Assembly: GCA_035299025.1 (NCBI GenBank)
Contig: DATGXK010000007.1
Coordinates: 1,054,001 to 1,118,000 of the forward strand
Length of the DNA stretch: 64,000 bases
Origin: Leadbetterella sp035299025
GTDB lineage: Bacteria; Bacteroidota; Bacteroidia; Cytophagales; Spirosomataceae
Direction: 5' to 3'
Position numbers and translations under genes: made by a program. The notes below the pieces were generated by a model. That model did no database searches and was not told the origin of the DNA. It was given only the letters and a program-made list of their open reading frames with translations. The first letter of the stretch is position 1. Each line of letters starts with the position of its first letter. Of the stretch, positions 39,657 to 48,479 are shown in pieces.

Positions 39657-40034
39657 ATGAAAAGATTATTTTACTCGATGGTGTTTTTATTTTGCTCAAT
39701 TGGTGTAGTTAATGCCCAAAGTGTTAATGGAGTGGCACTTAAGGATATTGACACACCTTATTTGTTAATCATGGGTGTAGGAAAAATATTACAGCCGAAA
39801 GTTACGATTGATGTTGATTTTGGACAGAAAGTATCCTCAAAGTTTTTTAAGGATAAGGAAGAGGTGAAAATTTTGGACGAAGCTGGGAAGTTAGTCGAGT
39901 TTAACAGTATGATTGATGCTCTTAATTTTTTTACAAAGTTTGGTTATGAGTTTGTTGATGCTTATGCGATAACTGTAAGTAGTGCAATGGGAGGATCTCA
40001 AAATGTTTACCATTGGCTGCTGAAGAAAAAATGA
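39657..40034 (+). CDS. Small exported protein, 125 aa
   Basis: ATG 39657 gives a signal peptide (MKRLFYSMVFLFCSIGVVNA then Q). The mature part has VDFGQKVSSKFFKDKEEVK and DALNFFTKFGYEFVDAYA. No family recognised. Monocistronic, with a terminator on each side. AT-rich, without repeats, so a recent cargo gene is likely. Confidence 0.6.
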   Translation: MKRLFYSMVFLFCSIGVVNAQSVNGVALKDIDTPYLLIMGVGKILQPKVTIDVDFGQKVSSKFFKDKEEVKILDEAGKLVEFNSMIDALNFFTKFGYEFVDAYAITVSSAMGGSQNVYHWLLKKK

Positions 40035-40054
40035 TTTATTATGCTTTAAATAAA

Positions 40055-40085
40055 AGGCCCTGCAGAGATGCGGGGCTTTTTTTGT
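40055..40085 (+). terminator. Rho-independent terminator
   Basis: GCCCTGCA/TGCGGGGC with GAGA loop and T8. Confidence 0.8.
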
Positions 40086-40196
40086 TATGAACTGGCGGAG
40101 AGTGTCTTGAGTGTGTATAAATGTGGATAAGTGGATATTGTTGTTGAGAAAGTGGGTTGTAAGTTGTGGTTTTAACACTATTAAACTAACAACACC

Positions 40197-40571
40197 ATGG
40201 CAATTGATTTACTTGTAAAACTGAGCGTAACTGAAAAAGGAAATAAAGATGCCGAGAAGCATATTTTCGAACCTTTTTTGGCAAAAGATGAAGAACTGAT
40301 CTTTGTCTATAATAATATCAGAGACAGAATAGCATTTACTTCTAAGAAAATAATTTCTTATGACGTAAAGGGGTTTACTGGCAGTAAAAAGGAGTATCGT
40401 TTTTTCTTATATTCTAAAATCACCTCTTTTGCAGTTGAAACTTCAGGATTGTTTGATTATGATTCAGATTTTGTTATTTGGGTTTCTGGACTTGGCAAGT
40501 TTGAAATAAAGTTTGGTCGTAAGTTGGACATCAAAGAGTTGGGGACTTTTATTTCTTCTAAATTGTCGTAA
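40197..40571 (+). CDS. Bacterial PH-domain (YvbH-like) protein
   Basis: 124 residues that make one PH-like beta-barrel with C-terminal helix. AFTSKKIISYDVKGFTGSKK (about 49-68) and SKITSFAVETSGLFDYDSDF (about 76-95) closely follow the bPH_1/YvbH pattern (I-x-x-D-x-x-G-x-T-G-K-K, Y-x-S-I-x-x-F-x-V-E-T-x-G). Its role in other bacteria is unclear. It is unusual in a prophage tail region and is the last gene of the cargo cluster. Confidence 0.75.
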   Translation: MAIDLLVKLSVTEKGNKDAEKHIFEPFLAKDEELIFVYNNIRDRIAFTSKKIISYDVKGFTGSKKEYRFFLYSKITSFAVETSGLFDYDSDFVIWVSGLGKFEIKFGRKLDIKELGTFISSKLS

Positions 40572-40593
40572 ACTGATTTTTTAAAAACAAAAC

Positions 40594-40627
40594 AAAAAAG
40601 CCTCTCATTTCTGGGAGGCTTTTTTTG
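40594..40627 (+). terminator. Rho-independent terminator
   Basis: AAGCCTC/GAGGCTT hairpin with flanking A and T runs, so it may act in both directions. Confidence 0.75.
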
Positions 40628-40663
40628 TGCTTGGGTGAGCTGTGAGCCTTAATGCATAGCGGG

Positions 40664-40712
40664 CCTTCGACCCCTCGACAAGCTCGGGGTAAACGGAGCT
40701 TAGGCTGACATT
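40664..40712 (+). repeat. Family B hairpin nested in another family B hairpin
   Basis: CCTTCGA ... GGAGCTTAGG encloses CCCCTCGACAAGCTCGGGG. The same nesting occurs at 14968-15012. Followed by a TTTTGCCCTGTGTGGGG motif (40723-40739) before the tape-measure gene. Confidence 0.75.
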
Positions 40713-40787
40713 GGAGGAAAAAGTTTTGCCCTGTGTGGGGTGTGTGGCTTTGGGTATTATTGTGGCTGAACAAAACGGGTGTGGAGA

Positions 40788-43700
40788 ATGGGGACTTTTA
40801 GTGATGTAGCCGAACTGAGGATTAAGATACTGGGCGATGGTGCCCAGAAGGATATGAAGTCGCTGAAGATGTCGGCGAAGGAGATTAAGGACGAGCTGCT
40901 GCTGATGGAGAATGCTGGCCTGAAGAATTCGAAGGCGTATAAGGAGATGAAGACGCTCCTGAGCGATGTGAATATGGCGGCTAAGAGTAGTTTGGCGACG
41001 TTTGACCTGCAGAATGCTTCGCTGAACGAAATGCGTGCCAAGAAGGCGGCCCTGAATGCTGAGCTGAATAAGCTGGTGGTGGGCAGTAAGGAGTGGATGG
41101 CTAAGATGAATGAGATAGCTCCGATAGCAGAGAAGATAAATACCACTCGGGAGCAGATGAAGAATTTTGGCAAGCAAACTGAGGTGGTGGCGGAGAATAC
41201 TGGGCTGCTTGCACGTGCGTGGGGGCGTGTGAAGGATGTGGCGGTGGGTGCTTTGGCGGCTCTGAGCCTAGATAGGCTGATAGATGAGACGATGCAGTTT
41301 GTGACGGGTGGTATAAAAGGGGCTGCTCAGCTGGATGATGCGTTTGGTAAGATACAGAAAACCACGGGCATGACCAAGGACGAGGTGGCGGGCATGAATG
41401 AGGAGATAAAGAAGATAGACACCCGAACGGCACAGAATGAATTGCTGAAGATAGGCGAAGTGGGCGGACAGATAGGCGTGGCGAAGAATGAGATGCTGGG
41501 CTTTGTGGAAGCGACTGACATGGCCGTGGTGGCACTGGGTGATGAGTTTAGCGGTGGTGCTGAGGAAGTGACCCGACAGCTGGCCCCGATGAAGACGCTG
41601 TTTAAGGAAACGAAGGAGATGGAGTTTGGGGTGGCGATAAATAAGATAGGCTCTGCCCTGAACGAACTGGGTGCTGCGGGTACGGCGACGGGGCCTGTGG
41701 TGGCGGATTTTACGAGACGTATTGGGCAGCTGGGCGACCTGAGCCCCGAGATAAGCGAGGTGATGGGCTTAGGGGCGAGTTTTCAGGAACTTGGACTAAC
41801 GGCTGAGATAAGCTCGGGCGGTATAGCTAATATTATGCTGAATGCTGCCAAGGCGACGGGGCTATTTGCGGAGCAATTGGGTATGACGACGGCGGAGTTT
41901 GAGCAGCTACTGAGAAGTAACCCGAACGAGGTGCTATTGAAACTGGCGGAGAGCTTTAGGGGTATGCCGATAGACGTGGTGGTGAAAAGGATGGACGATC
42001 TTGGGATTAAATCTCAAGAAGCCACTAAGGTGATGAGTTTGTTGAAGGACCAAACTGATCTGGTAAGACAGAAACAAGAACTGGCTAGCAAGGCCATGGC
42101 TGAGGGGACGAGCCTCACGAGGGAGTTTGGGATTATGAATAATACGGCAGCCGCCCAGCTGGAGAAAAACCAGAAGGCGTTGGAGAATAAGCGTATAGAG
42201 CTGGGGCAAAGGTTGTTGCCGGCATATATACAAGTAACGAAGGCGGGAGCTGCTTTTACTGGATTTTTGGCGGAGAATGGGGCGTTGATACTGAAGGCTG
42301 GTGCATGGGTGGCGGCTTATGTGGGCTTGCAGAAACTGCAGGTGATGTGGACTGAGAGGCAGGTGCTATTGGAGGGCCTGAAAGCTACGGCTACGAGGGT
42401 GAGTTTGGTATTGCAAGGCCAACAGATATTGATAAATCAGGCTCAAACTGGTAGTATGAATGTGCTGACTGCGGCTGAGACCAGGGCGGTGGCAGCTGCT
42501 AATGCGTTTAATACTGCTCTTCAAAGAAATGCGATAATATTGGCTGCGACGGTGATTGTAGCAGGACTTGTGAAGGCGTATCAGGATTATACAAATGCGG
42601 TGGAAGTGGCGAATAGTATGGATTTGGACCATATTAAGACACACAATGAGAGTATTGTGGCTGAAAGGAGGAAAGGTGAGGAGTTGAAGTTGAATATTGG
42701 GAATATTACGAAGCTGGCCAAGGGAACTGAGCAGCGGAAGATTGAGATTCAGAAGTTGATCAATCTTTATCCGGATTATTTTAAGGACCTAAGAGCTGAG
42801 CAAGTGGACAATAGCAAGCTGATGGGCTTGTATAGACAAGTAAATGGTGAGATTGAGCGTAAGATAGAGCTGATGGCGAAGGAGCAAAGGACTCAGGCGA
42901 TAACTGATAGATTGGCGACATTGAAGCAAAAATTACTGAATGAAGGCTCTGAGAGTACGTCGATTTATGGGCAGCCGAATTTGACGGCCATTCAGTATGC
43001 AACGGAGTATCAGAGTCTTCTGCCTAAACTTACGGCTGCTACCAATAGCTTGTATAATGCAAATGTGAAGAATTTTAATGCTGAGGCTCAAGGAGCTGCT
43101 GCGAGGTATAAGGCTGGAAAGATAACGCTGCAGCAGTACAGGGATGAGATAACGGCGATTCAGGAGAAGCATAAGATTTTTGTGGTAAATTATAATAAGG
43201 AAGTGGCTACCCATACGGGCGGCACTAATGTGATTGTGGGTAATAATGAGAAGAAGTCGAAGTCGGCGAAGAAAGCTGCGGATGATTTGGAGAAAATAAA
43301 TAGAGAGTCGGCCAAGCTGGAGGTGGAGCTGTGGGAAAAGGGCTATGAAAAAGAGATGGAGCTGGCAGGGCTGGCTTTGGAGGAAAAGAAAGCTAAGGCC
43401 AAGGCTGAGATTAAAGACACCACGGAATTGAATAATAGGCTGCTACTGCTTGTGGAAGAATACTGGCAACAGAAAACAGCGATAGAGCAGAAGTATACCC
43501 AACTGGCAGCAAGCTATCAGACTATTGAACGTAAAAATGCACTGGAGCAGGTGAAGGAGATACCGATGCAGAGCATTAAGCTGGAAGAGTGGAAGGCTGG
43601 GAAGTTTAAGACGCTGAATGAGGCGGTAGAGAAGCAAAGGGAGGCCTACTGGGATGCGGAAAAACGCAGGATAGAAGAGCAAAAGCGAACTTTGGAGAAT

Positions 43701-45614
43701 CAGGTGCAGATGGGATTGCAGGCTGTGGATAAGCTGATGCAGAAGACCCAGGAGTATTTTGATAAGATAGCAACGACCAGCGACGATAGTAATAAACGTA
43801 TGGCGGCGAGCTTGGGCAAGGAGTTTTTGAAGCCGATGCATTCGAATCTGAATGGAGCCAAGGCGTTGCTGAGTGGGGATTTGGTAGGAGCTGCCGAAGG
43901 TTTGTTTGGGTATTTTAAGGGCATGTGGGATGTGACTATTGGCATGAAGAAAACTCTGAACGAAATAAAGGAGAGCGAGTTTTGGGCGTTGTTTGAGAAT
44001 GGTTTTGCTGAGGTGAACCAGTATACGGAACAAATAAAGGAGACTTTTGGGAGTCTTGTGAAAGATGTAGAGGCTTATGATGAAGCCATGAGTGACAAGA
44101 GTGGTATTGAGAAGGTAATAGAGGCTCAGCTGAAATTGGGAGAGCAAATTCAGGATAATTATGAGGCTGCGATGGATAAGGAGAATACCTACTCATCTAC
44201 TATAAAAAAGAATATTGAGGATGCGTATAATCTGGAAGTACAACGGATCAATGATAAGTATGAGATATTAAATCAGAAGGCTGGGGAGCAGTTTACGGCT
44301 GAAGGGTTGGCGATTCAAGAACGGACGAATAGAGACTTGCTGGCGTTTTTGACCAATGAGGATTCTAAGAATGCGATTTTGAATGACTACAATGAGCAAA
44401 GGAGCTTTATTATGGAGGCGTATGCCTCACAGATAAAGCCGATTAGTGCTGAGATGAGTCAGGCGGAGATTGACGGAATAGCGGCTGCAACTAAGGCTAG
44501 GGATGAGCAATTGGCGAAGGTTGAGGGGCAGCTAAGCCAACAGTTGGAGGCTGTGATTAATAGTGAAGGACAGCGATTGGCTGTGATATCGGACACGGAC
44601 AAGATATTGGAAGCCGGAAAAGAAGCTTTAAATCAGTTGAGTATAAAATATGATGCTGAGGAGCTGGCAAGGAAAACTGCCATGAATCTGGAACTTGCGG
44701 CAGCTGAAAATAAGAAGAATTTTGATTTAGAGGCTGAGGCGAAGCGACATAATGATGAAGTGGTAAGACTTGGGTTGGAAAAGGATGCGGCTTTGTTGGC
44801 GAGTTTTAATACGTTGAAGGAGGCCATGAAGACAGGATATAGTGAGATATTGGAAGCTGCTAATGAGGCTTATAGGAAGGGGATAATTACCGCAGATGAG
44901 TATGCAGCAGCGGTGCAAAGGGTGATTAATCTGAAACAGATGCTAGGCGATGGTGGGTCGCTGAGTGGTGATATTATAGATAGGCTGAGGAAGTTGAATG
45001 TGCCGGGCTTTGAGCATGGTACTACTTATGTGGATCCGGAGGATTATTGGCCAGATGGTACTGATACGGTACCAGCGATGCTGAATAAGGGTGAGCGTGT
45101 GCTGACGGCCGTGCAGAATAAGGCGATAGGTGATATGAGTAATGAGGAGCTGGTGGCGTCGGCACTTCGACCGCAACGGCGGACCGTCCGCTCAGTGACC
45201 GATGGTGGTGTTTTTTACCCTGTGGATATGGGATTGGTGGATAGGATTGGGGCTAGTGGTGTGCCTACGATGGGGGGGCTTCAGTCCCTCGACAAGCTCG
45301 GGACAGGTGGGTATAGTAGTTGGGTTGGTGGCCTTCGACAGGCTCAGGCTGACGGTGTGGGAGCTGGTGGTGGTGGTTTTCGCTTTGCTCAGGCTTTGGG
45401 TGAGACGCCCCTTCGACAGGCTCAGGGCGACAGCGGAGATGTGGCTGGGGCTTTGGCTCGGAATAATGAGCTGATGCAGGCGTTGGTGAATTTGGTGGAG
45501 AAGGGTACTAATGAGGAACTGAAGCGGATAGCTGAGAAACCGCCTCTGACGTTGCATGATGTGAATGTGGCGAAAGGTAAGGAGCGAGATGCGAGGGTAT
45601 TGAGTGATTTTTGA
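40788..45614 (+). CDS. Tail tape measure protein, TP901 type
   Basis: 1608 residues from ATG 40788 (GTG 40779 also open). Sets tail length and helps DNA ejection. The TP901 core (about 185-410) includes DDAFGKIQKTTGMTKDEVAG, LLKIGEVGGQIGVAKNEM and LSPEISEVMGLGASFQELGL. Hydrophobic and long coiled-coil regions follow (about 900-1400), then FEHGTTYVDPEDYWPDGTDT and MLNKGERVLTAVQN near 1410-1450, typical of such C-termini. The tail after that is full of repeat-derived peptides: SLDKLGTGG, GLRQAQADG, FRFAQALG and ETPLRQAQGDSG. Long tape measure implies a long tail, so a siphovirus is likely. Confidence 0.9.
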   Translation: MGTFSDVAELRIKILGDGAQKDMKSLKMSAKEIKDELLLMENAGLKNSKAYKEMKTLLSDVNMAAKSSLATFDLQNASLNEMRAKKAALNAELNKLVVGSKEWMAKMNEIAPIAEKINTTREQMKNFGKQTEVVAENTGLLARAWGRVKDVAVGALAALSLDRLIDETMQFVTGGIKGAAQLDDAFGKIQKTTGMTKDEVAGMNEEIKKIDTRTAQNELLKIGEVGGQIGVAKNEMLGFVEATDMAVVALGDEFSGGAEEVTRQLAPMKTLFKETKEMEFGVAINKIGSALNELGAAGTATGPVVADFTRRIGQLGDLSPEISEVMGLGASFQELGLTAEISSGGIANIMLNAAKATGLFAEQLGMTTAEFEQLLRSNPNEVLLKLAESFRGMPIDVVVKRMDDLGIKSQEATKVMSLLKDQTDLVRQKQELASKAMAEGTSLTREFGIMNNTAAAQLEKNQKALENKRIELGQRLLPAYIQVTKAGAAFTGFLAENGALILKAGAWVAAYVGLQKLQVMWTERQVLLEGLKATATRVSLVLQGQQILINQAQTGSMNVLTAAETRAVAAANAFNTALQRNAIILAATVIVAGLVKAYQDYTNAVEVANSMDLDHIKTHNESIVAERRKGEELKLNIGNITKLAKGTEQRKIEIQKLINLYPDYFKDLRAEQVDNSKLMGLYRQVNGEIERKIELMAKEQRTQAITDRLATLKQKLLNEGSESTSIYGQPNLTAIQYATEYQSLLPKLTAATNSLYNANVKNFNAEAQGAAARYKAGKITLQQYRDEITAIQEKHKIFVVNYNKEVATHTGGTNVIVGNNEKKSKSAKKAADDLEKINRESAKLEVELWEKGYEKEMELAGLALEEKKAKAKAEIKDTTELNNRLLLLVEEYWQQKTAIEQKYTQLAASYQTIERKNALEQVKEIPMQSIKLEEWKAGKFKTLNEAVEKQREAYWDAEKRRIEEQKRTLENQVQMGLQAVDKLMQKTQEYFDKIATTSDDSNKRMAASLGKEFLKPMHSNLNGAKALLSGDLVGAAEGLFGYFKGMWDVTIGMKKTLNEIKESEFWALFENGFAEVNQYTEQIKETFGSLVKDVEAYDEAMSDKSGIEKVIEAQLKLGEQIQDNYEAAMDKENTYSSTIKKNIEDAYNLEVQRINDKYEILNQKAGEQFTAEGLAIQERTNRDLLAFLTNEDSKNAILNDYNEQRSFIMEAYASQIKPISAEMSQAEIDGIAAATKARDEQLAKVEGQLSQQLEAVINSEGQRLAVISDTDKILEAGKEALNQLSIKYDAEELARKTAMNLELAAAENKKNFDLEAEAKRHNDEVVRLGLEKDAALLASFNTLKEAMKTGYSEILEAANEAYRKGIITADEYAAAVQRVINLKQMLGDGGSLSGDIIDRLRKLNVPGFEHGTTYVDPEDYWPDGTDTVPAMLNKGERVLTAVQNKAIGDMSNEELVASALRPQRRTVRSVTDGGVFYPVDMGLVDRIGASGVPTMGGLQSLDKLGTGGYSSWVGGLRQAQADGVGAGGGGFRFAQALGETPLRQAQGDSGDVAGALARNNELMQALVNLVEKGTNEELKRIAEKPPLTLHDVNVAKGKERDARVLSDF

Positions 45615-45646
45615 TTAAACACATAGGCACATAGGGAGGAAAGGAT

Positions 45647-47119
45647 ATGATAGATATTGTGGTGAATGGGCAGGCCCTTGATCTTGGGCGGACGGATAAT
45701 TTTACGCTGGAGCGTTGGAATCCGCTGATGGATACGAATACGATTCGGGGGAATAGGATTTTGGATTTTGAGATTCCTCAAACTCCTGGTAATAATAGGG
45801 TGTTTGGGAATGTGAATAATCCGCAGGTGGGGCTTAGGCGAGAGCTTCTGCCGTGTGCCCTCAGACAGGCTCAGGGTGGAGTTGTTGAACGTGGTTTTTT
45901 GCAGTTGAAACAGATACTGAAGTATAATTATGTGGTGACTTATACGGCGGGATTTGGAGAGATGTTTGGCGAATGGACGGATAAGAAGCTGAACGAACTG
46001 GACCTGGGCTCGGAGGCTGTTCCGGGGGTATTTGTGGCGGATCCTGTGGTGGGAACGGCGAAGTATTGCTGGCCGAAGATGAAGAATGAGGCGTTTTATG
46101 GGCAGAATGGCTATAGTGGCTATATGAATAATTATGTGACGGGTAGCTATACTGGTACGCCCATGGTGCCGATGCTGTTTGTGACGAAGGTACTGGAGCT
46201 GATAGGTACGCTGACCGGGGTGACGTTTGGCGGTACGTTTGTGAATGATGCGACGATAAAGCGATTGATACTGCCGAATACGGCGAGCTTGGATGGGCTG
46301 ACCACGATTAGCTATGCGAGGCACTTGCCTGAACTGACGGTGAGAGAGTTTGTGCTGGGTTTGGCGAATACTTTTAATGTGGCCCTTTGGCTGAATGCCG
46401 AGCGTAAGACAGTGACGATGGATTTGGCGGATGGGTGGTATGTGCCGGGCTTCGGCCGCTTCGGCGGACCGTCCGCTCAGCCACCGATGGATTGGAGTCG
46501 GAAGTTTGGTCGGTTGGTGGAGCGGGTGCCTTTGGCTAAGAATAGGCTGCAGCTGGAATGGACTAAGGATGGGAATGATGGCCTCTCGACTCCGCTCGAG
46601 GTGACATACTTGGCACCCCCTGCCCCCGGAAGCCCCCTAGCCCCCAGTGGGGGGACTGATGTTTGGAATGTGAAGAGTCCGTTTTTTGGGGTTTTGATGG
46701 AGGACGGATTGCCTGTGATGAGTATGGAGGGTGTGAGCGAGAATTATAATCAGCTGAGCAAGAAGTTTGGGGCGAGGTTGGCGTTTTGGAATGGGTTGTC
46801 CGCCCATGCCCCCAGTGGGGGAGCCTTGATGCCGATAGCGAGTGATAGCTATGGTGGCAAGTATCTTCGGCTTACTTCGGCTCCGCTGAGTAACCAGGAT
46901 ATAAGGAGTGGGTATTGGGTGAATTTTGAGGGGTTTTTGAGTAAGACTTATAGTGTGCTGGGTAGAACGGTGCTGAATAGCTATGAGCTGAGCCTGCTGG
47001 ATATGCACAAACGCAAGGGCGAGGTGACGCAGGTGTATGCCCAAGGAGCGTATTATATGATAGGACACCAGCGGATCCAGAAGAATGGCGAATGGAGTGG
47101 GGAGCTTTGGAGGGTGTGA
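45647..47119 (+). CDS. Large tail protein (distal tail/baseplate candidate)
   Basis: 490 residues right after the tape measure, the usual place of distal tail and baseplate genes. N-terminal LDLGRTDNFTLERWNPLMDT and the beta-rich middle fit this. Repeat-derived peptides: CALRQAQGG (B, about 67), GFGRFGGPSAQPP (B-type), GLSTPLEVT (B), APGSPLAPSGG (A), SAHAPSGG (A) and LRLTSAPLS (B-type). The parts between them are well-formed domains (for example YAQGAYYMIGHQRIQKNGEW). Confidence 0.65.
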   Translation: MIDIVVNGQALDLGRTDNFTLERWNPLMDTNTIRGNRILDFEIPQTPGNNRVFGNVNNPQVGLRRELLPCALRQAQGGVVERGFLQLKQILKYNYVVTYTAGFGEMFGEWTDKKLNELDLGSEAVPGVFVADPVVGTAKYCWPKMKNEAFYGQNGYSGYMNNYVTGSYTGTPMVPMLFVTKVLELIGTLTGVTFGGTFVNDATIKRLILPNTASLDGLTTISYARHLPELTVREFVLGLANTFNVALWLNAERKTVTMDLADGWYVPGFGRFGGPSAQPPMDWSRKFGRLVERVPLAKNRLQLEWTKDGNDGLSTPLEVTYLAPPAPGSPLAPSGGTDVWNVKSPFFGVLMEDGLPVMSMEGVSENYNQLSKKFGARLAFWNGLSAHAPSGGALMPIASDSYGGKYLRLTSAPLSNQDIRSGYWVNFEGFLSKTYSVLGRTVLNSYELSLLDMHKRKGEVTQVYAQGAYYMIGHQRIQKNGEWSGELWRV

Positions 47120-47192
47120 GGTTGGTTATTGGTTATTGGTGTATTAGTTATTGGTGGATTGGTTATTGGTTATTGGTTGACTGGTAGACTTG
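47119..47192 (+). repeat. Family D simple repeat
   Basis: About 70 bp of GGTTATTGGTTATTGGTGTA-like sequence starting at the stop codon. Confidence 0.65.
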
Positions 47193-47255
47193 TAGTTTTG
47201 GGTGTTTTTTTGTAGGTTTGGGGATATTAAAATTACGTTAACTAGAATTACACCA

Positions 47256-47474
47256 ATGGAGAAAAAGTATTTTATTTACAAATTCAATATTGATCCTTAC
47301 AAAGGCAAAGTTTATGAAATGGTAAATTCATTTTTTGATTTGTACCAGGATGACGATGACGAGAAAACATTGATTTTTGCTGGTATTAATCAAGATGGCA
47401 AAGCTGATTTTTTCAAGTACTCGGATATTGTTTTTATAAGTCAGGATGAATATCAAGTATATTTAAAGCAATAA
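47256..47474 (+). CDS. Hypothetical protein, 72 aa
   Basis: From ATG 47256; upstream codons translate the promoter region. Starts MEKKYFIYKFNIDPYKGKVY, with an acidic DDDDEK stretch. AT-rich and free of repeats. TAGGTTTG (47213-47220) is a candidate -7 element. No family recognised. Confidence 0.55.
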   Translation: MEKKYFIYKFNIDPYKGKVYEMVNSFFDLYQDDDDEKTLIFAGINQDGKADFFKYSDIVFISQDEYQVYLKQ

Positions 47475-47541
47475 TAAATGAGGCCTTGAGCCCACTAATG
47501 AAGACGGTGACACGCGGAAGGATTAATTTAGTCGCAAAAGG

Positions 47542-47570
47542 AAAGCCCTGAGAGATTGGGGCTTTTTTTT
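47542..47570 (+). terminator. Rho-independent terminator
   Basis: AAAGCCC/GGGCTTT hairpin, then T8. Confidence 0.75.
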
Positions 47571-47582
47571 GTGGGGAAAATG

Positions 47583-47613
47583 TTTGGTGATTCAGAATTG
47601 ATTTTTAGTTTTG
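47583..47613 (+). promoter_or_regulatory. Bacteroidota promoter for the SRAP gene
   Basis: TTTG (47583-47586), 19-bp spacer, TAGTTTTG (47606-47613). The predicted transcript starts near 47620, before the TGATG-loop hairpin. Confidence 0.5.
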
Positions 47614-47641
47614 TGTAAAGTTGTGTGGATTTAGTAGCGGG

Positions 47642-47676
47642 AAAGGCCGGAGGTGATGCTTCTGGCCTTTTTTTTG
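47642..47676 (+). terminator. Hairpin with TGATG loop in the SRAP leader (attenuator candidate)
   Basis: Twelve-bp stem AAAGGCCGGAGG/CTTCTGGCCTTT around TGATG, then T9. It is placed between the promoter and the ATG at 47717. Same loop as at 7115-7147. Confidence 0.6.
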
Positions 47677-47716
47677 TGAAGGGTTTGTATTGGTTTAAAT
47701 TAAAGTTTTGATTGTT

Positions 47717-48403
47717 ATGTGTTATCATGTGGCGACTGTAACGGATCCTGATGTGCTGGCCCGGAAGATGAATAAGGAACGGCGGAGACGATTGAAGGCG
47801 AGTCAGTTTAAGATTAGGTATGATGTGAATGGGTTTGATAATCCGTTGGTGCCGGTTATTCCTGCCGGTGACCCTGATTTTTTGCATTTTTTTAGGTGGC
47901 GGCTGATACCTGGGCATGTGACGGATGTGAAGGCTTTTAAGGCGAATACGCTCAATGCGAGGAGTGAAGAGATTTTTGAGAAGAGTAGCTATAGGAATTG
48001 TTGGCAGAATAGGTGCCTGGTGGTGGTGGATGGTTTTTATGAGCCGCATGTGACTGACGTGAAGAAGCCTTCGGAGAGTTATTTTATTAGGAATTTTGAG
48101 GATGAACCGCTGACGCTCGGAGGGATTTACTCGATTTATGAGGGCAAGGGGACTTTTGCGATTTTGACAACAGAGGCGAATGAACAAATGGCTGAGGTAC
48201 ATAATGAAGGTAAGCGGATGCCTGTGATATTGGACGGGCGAAATAGGGAGGAGTGGCTTAGGCCAGATTTGACTCAGGAGGAGATGCTGGCGATGTGTAA
48301 GCCGTATGACTGGCCGTTGCTGGCGTTTAGGACGATAGATGGGGTTTTTAATAATAGGGTGAATACGGATGTGCCTGAGGCGATTTTACCAATGGCTTGC
48401 TGA
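47717..48403 (+). CDS. SRAP-domain (HMCES/YedK-type) abasic-site shield
   Basis: 228 residues from ATG 47717. The family needs Cys at position 2, exposed after Met removal, to crosslink to abasic sites in single-stranded DNA; this start gives MCYHVATV with C2, which decides the start (TTG 47708 would bury it). Other family marks are LNARSEEIF (about 82-90), CLVVVDGFYEPH (about 102-113, active Glu) and HNEGKRMPVIL (about 167-177, active His). In the prophage it may protect replicating phage DNA. A promoter and hairpin lie upstream. Confidence 0.9.
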   Translation: MCYHVATVTDPDVLARKMNKERRRRLKASQFKIRYDVNGFDNPLVPVIPAGDPDFLHFFRWRLIPGHVTDVKAFKANTLNARSEEIFEKSSYRNCWQNRCLVVVDGFYEPHVTDVKKPSESYFIRNFEDEPLTLGGIYSIYEGKGTFAILTTEANEQMAEVHNEGKRMPVILDGRNREEWLRPDLTQEEMLAMCKPYDWPLLAFRTIDGVFNNRVNTDVPEAILPMAC

Positions 48404-48417
48404 GAATTTTAGCATTT

Positions 48418-48449
48418 TTTGGAGTGGTACTGAGATTTGTGTAAGTTTG
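48418..48449 (+). promoter_or_regulatory. Bacteroidota promoter before 48480
   Basis: TTTG (48418-48421), 20-bp spacer, TAAGTTTG (48442-48449), about 31 bp before the ATG at 48480. The best consensus match in the window. Confidence 0.6.
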
Positions 48450-48479
48450 ACTAACCTTTAATCAAAAAAAAATATTGAT

